NCBI GenBank assembly: GCA_015232935.1
Contig: JADFYT010000138.1
Location: 1 to 6,446, forward strand
Reading direction: 5' to 3'
Source of the DNA: Desulfamplus sp.
Lineage (GTDB): Bacteria > Desulfobacterota > Desulfobacteria > Desulfobacterales > Desulfobacteraceae
DNA length: 6,446 nt
The notes under the pieces were generated by a model. That model made no database searches. It was not told where the DNA came from and saw nothing but the letters and a program-made list of their open reading frames with translations. This document shows, piece after piece, positions 1 through 5,242 of this stretch. A program made the position numbers and the translations under genes. How positions within the stretch are numbered: position 1 is the stretch's first letter; the number at the start of each line of letters is the position of its first letter.

Positions 1-1
1 T

Positions 2-538
2 TGGGGAAAAGATCCATTCAGTGTGCCGGAGTTCTCTTCTCATGAGTCAATTGAGATTGCGGGCGCGGCCCTGGTTCCCCAGAGTCTCTTTATTGTGCTT
101 GCAGCTTTTGTGCTTGCGGGAAGTATCCACTTTTTTTTCAGGCAGACACTGACCGGCAAGGCTATGGTCGCCTGTGCGGTCAATAAAAAAGCAGCATGGC
201 TCTCCGGTATTCCATCGGAAAAAATGGGGGTGCTTGCCTTTATCATCAGCACCGGAACTGGTGCAATAGCCGGAATTTTTATTGCTCCCATTACAATGAG
301 CAGCTATGACATGGGTACAATGCTTGGACTAAAAGGTTTTTGTGCTGCCATGATAGGAGGTCTTGGAAGCCTGTGGGGAGCTTTTGCCGGCGGAATTCTA
401 CTTGGTGTGCTCGAAGCACTTGGAGCTGGCCTTATATCATCAGGCCTCAAAGATGCCATTGCCTTTATACTGCTTTTACTGATCCTTTATATCCGTCCGG
501 GCGGAATTTTTTCCGCAAAGGTTGTCAAACGTTTTTGA
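2..538 (+). CDS. livH: LivH-type ABC importer permease, 3' part only
   Basis: This is one of the two membrane permeases of a HAAT-family importer (branched-chain amino acids or related amides and aromatic acids) in the cytoplasmic membrane. The frame is open from the window edge (first codons W-G-K-D-P-F), so the GTG at 23 is internal and the start lies upstream. About 178 C-terminal residues are visible, against roughly 290 for the family. Several hydrophobic segments are present. The family hallmark is the cytoplasmic coupling loop that contacts the ATPase, seen here around 345-415 with the motif AAMIGGLGSLWGAFAGG. The end, LYIRPGGIFS, is also typical of LivH. The first gene of the visible operon, it is followed by 166 bp without a recognisable gene before livM, which is long for this operon type. 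Substrate is not readable from the permease. Confidence 0.93.
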   Translation, partial: WGKDPFSVPEFSSHESIEIAGAALVPQSLFIVLAAFVLAGSIHFFFRQTLTGKAMVACAVNKKAAWLSGIPSEKMGVLAFIISTGTGAIAGIFIAPITMSSYDMGTMLGLKGFCAAMIGGLGSLWGAFAGGILLGVLEALGAGLISSGLKDAIAFILLLLILYIRPGGIFSAKVVKRF

Positions 539-704
539 ACTGCCAAAATTTCTTGAACCCTGAAAAAATTTTCGATTTATGAATTCTTCTGATTATTAAC
601 TTGTCAAGATAGCCTATCCTCCTTGGCTTGGTGACTGGTAAAAACTTACAACCTGACCAAACACCCAAGAGACTGGTTATATCATACAAACAACAGGCTA
701 TATT

Positions 705-1676
705 GTGGCTGAACAAAAAAAAATATTTATTGAACACACCCTTTTCCTGACAATAGTTCTGCTATGCGGGCTTTTTGTAAAAAATATCTATTACCTTCAA
801 ATAATGACCTTTGTTGGAATTAATACAATGCTTGCCCTTGGGCTTAACATGCTCATGGGCTATGCCGGACAGGTTTCATTAGGACATGCCGCATTTTACG
901 GCATTGGTGCATATACAACAGCCATACTATCCACCACCTTTGGCTTTTCTCCCTGGATAGCCCTGATCTGTTCCGTAGGCGGAGCGGTCTTTGTAGCGTT
1001 TGTGGTAGGACTTCCCACCCTTAAACTTTCCGGCTATTATCTTGGCATGGGAACTCTGGGGTTTGGGATGATTGTAAATATTGTTTTCAGAGAATGGAGC
1101 TCAATGACCGGTGGCTCTTCAGGTTTTGTAGGGATACCGATGCTTGAGGCAGGCCCCATTTTATTTATATCCGGAAAAAACTATTTTTTTCTTGTGTGGA
1201 CAATGGTCTTCCTTGCCATTATTCTGTGCCGCAGGATTTTGTCATCACGTATGGGACGAGCCCTCAGATCGATTCACGATGGTGAGAATGCCTCTATGGC
1301 AGTGGGAGTCAACACCCATTTTCTAAAGCTTCAGATTTTCATGTTCAGTGCGGCTCTGGGTGCCATCGCAGGATTTTTATACGCCCATTTTGTTCTTTTT
1401 ATAAGCCCTGAATCTTTTGGATTCATGGTTTCTGTCAAGATGGTCACAATGGTGGTCATAGGCGGAATGGCAAGCGTATGGGGTGCCATTCTGGGAGCTT
1501 CGCTTCTCACCCTGCTTCCGGAAGTGCTTCACAGCTTTGCAGAATACGAGATGATCATTTTTGGTTTAATACTTATGATAGTCATGATTTTCATGCCTCA
1601 GGGACTGACAAGGGGGCTGCTTGATATTTATGAACACTCACGCAAACATGTCGGCAAAATAAAAACGGGCAAATGA
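705..1676 (+). CDS. livM: LivM-type ABC importer permease
   Basis: This is the second membrane permease of the HAAT importer, pairing with LivH to form the translocation channel. At 323 residues it has the family's usual length. Visible hallmarks, by residue: hydrophobic helices from about 12; GYAGQVSLGHAAFYGIGAY (52-70); LPTLKLSGYYLGMGTLGFG (103-121); the EW...TGGSSGF-GIP block (130-145); the coupling loop GGMASVWGAILGA near residue 255; and the C-terminal MPQGLTRGLL. The GTG at 705 is the first plausible start after the in-frame TGA at 654-656. It has no clear Shine-Dalgarno, so the exact start is less certain than the gene. The 166 bp upstream contains only an 11-nt palindrome (GATAGCCTATC, 608-618) and a weak AT-rich repeat near 545-575. 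The livG start lies 58 bp downstream. Confidence 0.95.
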   Translation: MAEQKKIFIEHTLFLTIVLLCGLFVKNIYYLQIMTFVGINTMLALGLNMLMGYAGQVSLGHAAFYGIGAYTTAILSTTFGFSPWIALICSVGGAVFVAFVVGLPTLKLSGYYLGMGTLGFGMIVNIVFREWSSMTGGSSGFVGIPMLEAGPILFISGKNYFFLVWTMVFLAIILCRRILSSRMGRALRSIHDGENASMAVGVNTHFLKLQIFMFSAALGAIAGFLYAHFVLFISPESFGFMVSVKMVTMVVIGGMASVWGAILGASLLTLLPEVLHSFAEYEMIIFGLILMIVMIFMPQGLTRGLLDIYEHSRKHVGKIKTGK

Positions 1677-1734
1677 AAATATCCAAACACAATAACTGTA
1701 GTTAAAACAAAATATTTGCATTTTAATAGAACTG

Positions 1735-2520
1735 ATGGCTGACGAAATCAATCCTATGTCCGAAGAAATATTAAAAGTCTCATCCCTGACAAAGATGTTC
1801 GGAGGTGTGAAGGCACAGGACGACATATCCTTTTCAATTGAACAAGGTATTGTGTGCGGACTGATAGGCCCTAACGGAGCTGGCAAAACAACGCTGTTCA
1901 ATATGATAACGGGAATCTACCCTCCTGATGAAGGCGAGATAACCTTTCTTGGTAAAAACATAAGGAAGATTCCTGTTTATAAACTTGTAAGTGCGGGAAT
2001 TGCCAGAACCTTTCAGCACGTAGAGCTTTTTTCAAGCATGACTCTGCTTGAAAATGTGCTTGTGGGGATGCATGTTCGCACTAAAAGCGGATTCTGGGGA
2101 GCAGTCACCAGGATGCCCTGGGTACAAAAAGAAGAAAAAAAGTCCGTAAAAACAGCAGAAGAGTTGCTCGAATTCACGGGACTAACCGAATATGCCCATC
2201 GTCCAGCAGGAGATCTGCCTGTAGGAAGGCAAAAAATGGCAGAAATAGCAAGAGCACTGGCATCACAGCCTACCCTGCTTCTCCTTGACGAGCCTGCTGC
2301 CGGATTGAATGCAGTTGAGACAGAAGCACTTGGTGATCTGATTCAAAAGGTTAAGCAAAGAGGGGTAACAATGATGCTTGTGGAGCATGACATGAGCCTT
2401 GCCATGGGAATTTCCGATAAAATCATTGTTCTTGACCGAGGAAAAAAACTTGCTGAAGGGACTCCAAGGGAAGTTCAAAATAATAAGGATGTAATGGAGG
2501 CATATTTGGGACATGGTTAA
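1735..2520 (+). CDS. livG: LivG-type ABC importer ATPase
   Basis: This is one of the two cytoplasmic ATPases that drive the Liv/HAAT importer. The 261-residue protein is normal length. Motifs in order, from the ATG at 1735: Walker A GPNGAGKT (45-52), Q-loop ARTFQ (Q94), a signature region DLPVGRQKMAEIARAL (160-175) in which VGRQ stands where many ABC ATPases have SGGQ, Walker B LLLLDEP (181-187), D-loop GLN (190-192) and switch histidine H218 in VEHDM. LivG proteins commonly have such a divergent signature, so this is not degradation. Neither the ATG at 1735 nor the in-frame ATG at 1756 (residue 8) has a good Shine-Dalgarno, so the start could be either. The partner ATPase livF begins 62 bp after the stop. 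Confidence 0.95.
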   Translation: MADEINPMSEEILKVSSLTKMFGGVKAQDDISFSIEQGIVCGLIGPNGAGKTTLFNMITGIYPPDEGEITFLGKNIRKIPVYKLVSAGIARTFQHVELFSSMTLLENVLVGMHVRTKSGFWGAVTRMPWVQKEEKKSVKTAEELLEFTGLTEYAHRPAGDLPVGRQKMAEIARALASQPTLLLLDEPAAGLNAVETEALGDLIQKVKQRGVTMMLVEHDMSLAMGISDKIIVLDRGKKLAEGTPREVQNNKDVMEAYLGHG

Positions 2521-2582
2521 AAAGGCATGTTTTGTTTGCCTGTAAAAAACTGTCTCGTTCGCTTTTCATCATAGAGAAAATT

Positions 2583-3326
2583 ATGCTCAGAATAAAAAAC
2601 TTGAAATGCGGCTATGGCCGTATCATGGCCATACAAGGAGTAAGCCTTTCCGTCAGGCAGGGAGAGCTTATTTCCATAATTGGTGCAAACGGATCAGGCA
2701 AAAGCACTTTGCTTTTGGCAATCTGCGGATTACTGAAAACCTGGGATGGCGAGATTCTGTTTAAGGATAATGATCTCAAAGGTATGTCCCCTCAATCCAT
2801 TGTCCGGCAGGGAATAAGCATGGTACCAGAAGGAAGACAGATATTTGCTCCCTTAAGTGTGATGGACAATCTCAAAATGGGAGGCTATACAATGTATCGA
2901 AAAGGGTTGAAAAAACAGGTAGAACAGGATCTTGAAACCATAATGGATATGTTTCCCATTTTAAGGGAGAGGCAGAATCAGCTTGCCGGCACCCTGTCCG
3001 GTGGAGAGCAGCAGATGCTTGCGATCGGAAGAGCACTTATGGCAAGACCCTCTTTGCTTGTTCTGGATGAACCATCCATGGGGCTTGCCCCCAAAATAGT
3101 TGAGATGATTTTTGCCACCATTCAAGGACTCAGGCAGGAGGGTGTAACCATTCTTCTGGTAGAACAGAATGCAAGAGCTGCCCTTAAGATTGCAGATAGA
3201 GGATATGTTCTGGAAACAGGCAAAATGGTATTGCAAGGAAGTGCCGAAGAGCTGCTGGTAGATGATGATGTTAAAAGGGCGTATCTTGGAAAAGATTATG
3301 GCAATTTTTATGACGGCAGAGATTAG
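2583..3326 (+). CDS. livF: LivF-type ABC importer ATPase
   Basis: This is the second cytoplasmic ATPase of the importer, 247 residues from the ATG at 2583. I chose this ATG over the upstream in-frame TTG at 2532. The sequence MLRIKNLKCGYG is where LivF proteins begin, a TAGAGA stretch sits about 6 nt upstream, and the 17 extra residues resemble nothing conserved. Motifs: Walker A GANGSGKS (34-41); the LivF-specific Q-loop variant VPEGRQIF (81-88), with Glu in place of Gln; signature LSGGEQQM (138-145); Walker B LLVLDEP (158-164); and the LivF-typical VEQN (193-196), in which Gln replaces the switch His. Both substitutions are normal for LivF. The acyl-CoA ligase-like gene begins 23 bp after the stop, suggesting cotranscription. 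Confidence 0.95.
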   Translation: MLRIKNLKCGYGRIMAIQGVSLSVRQGELISIIGANGSGKSTLLLAICGLLKTWDGEILFKDNDLKGMSPQSIVRQGISMVPEGRQIFAPLSVMDNLKMGGYTMYRKGLKKQVEQDLETIMDMFPILRERQNQLAGTLSGGEQQMLAIGRALMARPSLLVLDEPSMGLAPKIVEMIFATIQGLRQEGVTILLVEQNARAALKIADRGYVLETGKMVLQGSAEELLVDDDVKRAYLGKDYGNFYDGRD

Positions 3327-3335
3327 TATGACGGG

Positions 3336-3341
3336 AAGGAG
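3336..3341 (+). promoter_or_regulatory. Shine-Dalgarno for the acyl-CoA ligase-like gene
   Basis: AAGGAG lies 8 nt before the GTG at 3350 and 11 nt before the adjacent in-frame ATG at 3353. The spacing favours the GTG, though the choice changes the product by one residue only. It is the strongest ribosome-binding site on the plus strand of the window; the liv genes upstream have weak sites. Confidence 0.8.
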
Positions 3342-3349
3342 ATTAAAAC

Positions 3350-4594
3350 GTGATGCAGCAGATGAAAAATCTAACTGTTGAAGAAAAAAACCAGCTTAAA
3401 CTGGAGCGTCTTCAGAGCACTCTTAACCGTGCTTATAAATCTGTTCCATTTCATCGCAACAGATTTATCGAAAAATGCATGTTACCTGAAAATATAGTCT
3501 CGCTAAGTGATATAGAAAGACTCCCTTTCATGAATCGCTCCCATTTGGGATTGCATTACCCTTATGGTCTTTTTGCAGTACCTCTGAGAGATATTGTCAG
3601 AATTCATACTGCCCCTGGAACCGGAACTAATCCTTCAATCAGCGGTTACACAAAAACTGATCTTATGATCTGGCAGAAACTGGTTGCCAGAAGCCTTGAG
3701 GCGGCGGGAGTCACCTCAATGGATATTCTCCAGATAAACCTGCCTCCAGGTCTTGCCAACTGGGGCAGAGATTACAAAGATGGAGCAGAGAATATGGGAG
3801 CAAGCGTGATTCCAAACTCCCCACTTTCTCTTGCCAAAACCCTTATGGTGCTAAGAGATTACAAAACCACCACCCTGGTTACTACCCTGGCATTTGCAGA
3901 GCAGCTCATGGAACATATGTTTGAAAACGAGAGGAATCCCAATGAGTTTAATCTCAAGAGGATTGTACTTGTGGGAGAACCTGTGGGAGTTGAACAGATT
4001 AAAAATCTTGAGGAGCATCTTCATGTTGATGTGTGGCTCAATTACGGGCTAAGCGAGATCCCTGGCCCTGCTATTGCGTTTGAGTGTCTGCACCATTGTG
4101 GCATGCATATAAATGATGATCATATTCTGCCGGAAATTATTGATCCTGTCACAAGAGAGGTTGTACCTCCTGGCCAGACAGGAGAGCTTGTTTTGACAAC
4201 CTTGTCAGCCAGAGCATTCCCGTTAATACGTTTTCGTACCGGCGACATGGCTCGTTTTACATACAATCCTTGTGAATGCGGCTCTTCATTAATAACAATG
4301 GATTGGTTAGCGGAACGAGCTGATACAATGATGATAATATCTGGAATTAAAATATCCCGGGAACAGGTGATAATTTATCTTAAGGATGCACTTGAAGCAA
4401 GTCATCCCAGGTGCAAACTGGAAAAAATCCGTCATGGCGGAACAGAAATTCTGTCTATTTCACTTGTAATTGACGATTCACTATTTTCTGACGAGATAAA
4501 AAACCTGGAAAAACTTATGGTAAGTACTTCGGAGAGGCTTGCGGAACTGACAGGAGTGCCGGTCAAGATAACCCTGACGGAAAAAAAAGATTAA
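3350..4594 (+). CDS. PaaK-family (phenylacetate-CoA ligase-like) adenylate-forming protein, divergent and C-terminally short
   Basis: The protein is homologous to PaaK-type acyl-CoA ligases, which activate a carboxylic acid with ATP to an acyl-adenylate and then transfer it to CoA in the cytoplasm. At 414 residues it is slightly shorter than the usual 430-440. Recognisable blocks: N-terminal LxxTLNRAYKSVPFHRNRF (23-39); the A3 loop region HTAPGTGTNPSISGYTKTD (86-104), where the family usually reads SSGTTGKPT; A5 NYGLSEIPGPAIAFEC (231-246); MHINDDHILPEIIDP (252-266); TGEL (277-280); A7 PLIRFRTGD (291-299); a CECG pair (308-311); and a weak A8 equivalent ADTMMIISGIKISREQ (324-339). The chain ends at VPVKITLTEKKD, just before the segment around LPRSEGK that carries the catalytic A10 lysine in the family. 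A role in activating the acid imported by the adjacent Liv system is inferred from position. Substrate and even catalytic activity are uncertain. Confidence 0.85.
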   Translation: MMQQMKNLTVEEKNQLKLERLQSTLNRAYKSVPFHRNRFIEKCMLPENIVSLSDIERLPFMNRSHLGLHYPYGLFAVPLRDIVRIHTAPGTGTNPSISGYTKTDLMIWQKLVARSLEAAGVTSMDILQINLPPGLANWGRDYKDGAENMGASVIPNSPLSLAKTLMVLRDYKTTTLVTTLAFAEQLMEHMFENERNPNEFNLKRIVLVGEPVGVEQIKNLEEHLHVDVWLNYGLSEIPGPAIAFECLHHCGMHINDDHILPEIIDPVTREVVPPGQTGELVLTTLSARAFPLIRFRTGDMARFTYNPCECGSSLITMDWLAERADTMMIISGIKISREQVIIYLKDALEASHPRCKLEKIRHGGTEILSISLVIDDSLFSDEIKNLEKLMVSTSERLAELTGVPVKITLTEKKD

Positions 4595-4651
4595 CTTTGC
4601 AAAAAATCAAATGGGGCAAAGATTACCGCCCGGGTAGAATCAAACCTTACT
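4595..4651 (+). other. In-frame post-stop extension of the ligase-like gene, possible vestige of the A10 tail
   Basis: After the TAA at 4592-4594 the same frame stays open for 19 codons, to a second TAA at 4652-4654. It reads LCKKSNGAKITARVESNLT. The expected PaaK tail has the pattern L-P-R-S-E-G-K-A-K-R-V followed by a few residues. The shared order of L, basic residue, S-x-G, K, A, R-V, and a matching tail length, are suggestive but could be chance. TAA is not decoded as selenocysteine or pyrrolysine, so known recoding would not rescue it. Confidence 0.25.
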
Positions 4652-4702
4652 TAATGGCCATTATAAGGCCGCACTCGAATCATCAAAATCAACAAAATGT
4701 AT

Positions 4703-4724
4703 TTTCATGGTAAATAATCAGGAG
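4703..4724 (+). repeat. Left copy of an inverted repeat flanking the small selenoprotein gene
   Basis: TTTCATGGTAAA (4703-4714), a 3-nt spacer and TCAGGAG (4718-4724) match, in opposite orientation, the same two blocks at 5064-5053 and 5046-5040 on the minus strand, where the spacer is 6 nt. The 12-bp block is a perfect match. The two copies enclose the selenoprotein gene. Confidence 0.6.
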
Positions 4725-4779
4725 ATTGAGTCAACTAATTTTTCTGATTAATCCTTGATTCGACAGCAGGAGCCTGCAA

Positions 4780-4805
4780 ATTGTCATAATTCACAATCTT
4801 TTTTT
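4780..4805 (+). terminator. Weak candidate terminator of the liv/ligase operon
   Basis: ATTGT (4780-4784) and ACAAT (4793-4797) can form an AT-rich 5-bp stem, followed by C and seven Ts (4799-4805) on the plus strand. A stronger GC hairpin, GACA-GCAG/CTGC-TGTC with an AAAT bulge, lies just upstream at 4762-4785. The position suits the junction of convergent units, but the stem next to the T-run is weak and the minus-strand gene overlaps it. Confidence 0.3.
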
Positions 4806-4969
4806 ATGCTTTTACCAGACTCTCCCTTGATGTTATCTGCGATATTCTTATTTCCTGCCACCTGACAGGCATCTCTCATTCATGTCGAGATACCCATTTT
4901 AGGAAGAATATAGAGTTGCATTAAGAAATATAGCCCCACAAGAAGCACCAGTATAATAATTTCGTTCAT
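4784..4969 (-). CDS. Candidate small single-TM selenoprotein (61 aa, Sec at residue 30, in-frame UGA)
   Basis: The ATG at 4969-4967 is preceded by GGAGGA with 6 nt spacing, an ideal ribosome-binding site. Translation gives a hydrophobic segment (residues 4-22), then LPKMGIST. An in-frame UGA follows at 4882-4880 (residue 30), then MRDACQVAGNK and a Lys-rich tail ending KKDCEL before a second UGA (4786-4784). A hairpin with bacterial SECIS geometry starts 10 nt after the first UGA. Reading UGA as selenocysteine yields a membrane-proximal U-x4-C motif (Sec30, Cys35), typical of redox-active small proteins. The acidic N-terminus and basic tail suggest N-out/C-in topology, with Sec on the cytoplasmic face (inference). 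I cannot name a family. The alternative is a 29-residue peptide ending at the UGA; the hairpin placement and continued open frame argue against that. The gene lies downstream of the M23 gene on the same strand and convergent to the liv operon. Confidence 0.72.
4854..4882 (-). promoter_or_regulatory. Candidate bacterial SECIS element
   Basis: The element is the UGA at 4882-4880 plus a stem-loop immediately downstream on the minus strand. CCUGUC (4869-4864) pairs with GGCAGG (4859-4854): five Watson-Crick pairs and one U-G wobble. The loop is AGGU (4863-4860) and begins 17 nt after the UGA, with 16 nt between them. Known bSECIS rules ask for an apical loop about 16-37 nt after the UGA with a G in its first two bases, and both hold. 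E. coli fdhF also has AGGU in its loop. The lower stem is weak. Confidence 0.7.
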
Positions 4970-4975
4970 ATATCT

Positions 4976-4981
4976 TCCTCC
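4976..4981 (-). promoter_or_regulatory. Shine-Dalgarno of the candidate selenoprotein gene
   Basis: GGAGGA on the minus strand, 6 nt before the ATG at 4969. It fixes the start against an in-frame GTG nine codons upstream. No convincing -35/-10 pair was found between here and 5065, so the promoter is unidentified; read-through from the M23 gene is possible. Confidence 0.8.
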
Positions 4982-5039
4982 ATATCTATTTTTCACAGCG
5001 TGACATAAGAAGCTGCTAAAATCAAATGTTCATGGTCAG

Positions 5040-5064
5040 CTCCTGACTACCCTTTACCATGAAA
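5040..5064 (-). repeat. Right copy of the inverted repeat flanking the small selenoprotein gene
   Basis: On the minus strand this reads TTTCATGGTAAA (5064-5053), GGGTAG, TCAGGAG (5046-5040), matching the copy at 4703-4724. Nested hairpins occur here: TTCATGGT/ACCATGAA (5029-5036 with 5056-5063) and GTCAG-CTC-CTGAC (5035-5047). The same 12 bp also forms one arm of the larger hairpin at 5050-5090. Confidence 0.6.
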
Positions 5065-5090
5065 GTCAGATTGCATTTTCACGGTAAGGG
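5050..5090. repeat. Long imperfect hairpin next to a G8 tract
   Basis: The arm starting CCCTTTACC (5050-5064) pairs with the arm ending GGTAAGGG (5077-5090). There are 13 base pairs with one A/C mismatch and one bulged T, around a 12-nt loop (5065-5076). A run of eight G (5088-5095) overlaps the right foot. On the minus strand it lies between the M23 and selenoprotein genes. There is no U-run on either side, so it is not a standard intrinsic terminator; it may be a REP-like repeat, an mRNA-stabilising hairpin or an attenuator. Confidence 0.5.
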
Positions 5091-5099
5091 GGGGGTGTG

Positions 5100-5208
5100 A
5101 GCGAAGGCTCCTCTCCTGACTCCTTAGATTCAGAAGGGGCTTCTATCAGGTCGAAGCCTGAAGCGTATCCATCCCGATACGCAAGCCGATTCATCCCCCA
5201 CCTTCGTT
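5100..5208. other. Multi-hairpin region, possible structured RNA or decayed IS200/IS605 end
   Basis: An outer 8-bp stem, AGCGAAGG (5100-5107) with CCTTCGTT (5201-5208) and one G-U wobble, encloses two clear hairpins: GGCTTC/GAAGCC (5138-5143, 5153-5158) and GCGTATC/GATACGC (5163-5169, 5176-5182). A weak CTGA/TCAG pair (5116-5119, 5130-5133) adds a possible third. The minus strand carries a 42-codon frame (5194-5066) whose middle reads DLIEAPSESK. It also has the string GAAGCCCC, a short hairpin and GGAGTCA, which resembles the 3' end of tnpB and the right end of IS200/IS605-type elements. That resemblance is from memory and weak. Together with the flanking features this accounts for most of the gap between 4970 and 5242. 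Confidence 0.35.
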
Positions 5209-5242
5209 ATTGCTCAGGAATGGAACTTCTCTCGGCAGGAAG

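Noticed and set aside
23..25. GTG as start of livH
   Set aside because: The frame is open to the window edge and a 171-residue product would lack the N-terminal half of the permease.
539..704. Hidden gene or RNA in the livH-livM gap
   Set aside because: Only short ORFs without ribosome-binding sites, an 11-nt palindrome and AT-rich repeats; nothing supports a gene or a known RNA.
2532..2582. TTG start extending livF by 17 residues
   Set aside because: The added residues have no LivF similarity, while the ATG at 2583 begins where LivF proteins begin and has a purine-rich site upstream.
4592..4594. Recoding of the ligase-like gene's stop
   Set aside because: The codon is TAA; selenocysteine uses UGA and pyrrolysine UAG, so known recoding does not apply. 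Frameshifted continuations through the A8 run did not give a PaaK-like tail either.
4656..4670. GGCC-ATTATAA-GGCC hairpin as terminator
   Set aside because: Only four base pairs and no T-run on either strand.
4654..4713. 19-codon plus-strand ORF after the ligase-like gene
   Set aside because: No Shine-Dalgarno, no hydrophobic or conserved pattern, and no extension.
4982..5065. Sigma-70 promoter for the small selenoprotein gene
   Set aside because: A TTGATT box is present on the minus strand, but no -10 box at 16-18 nt spacing could be found.
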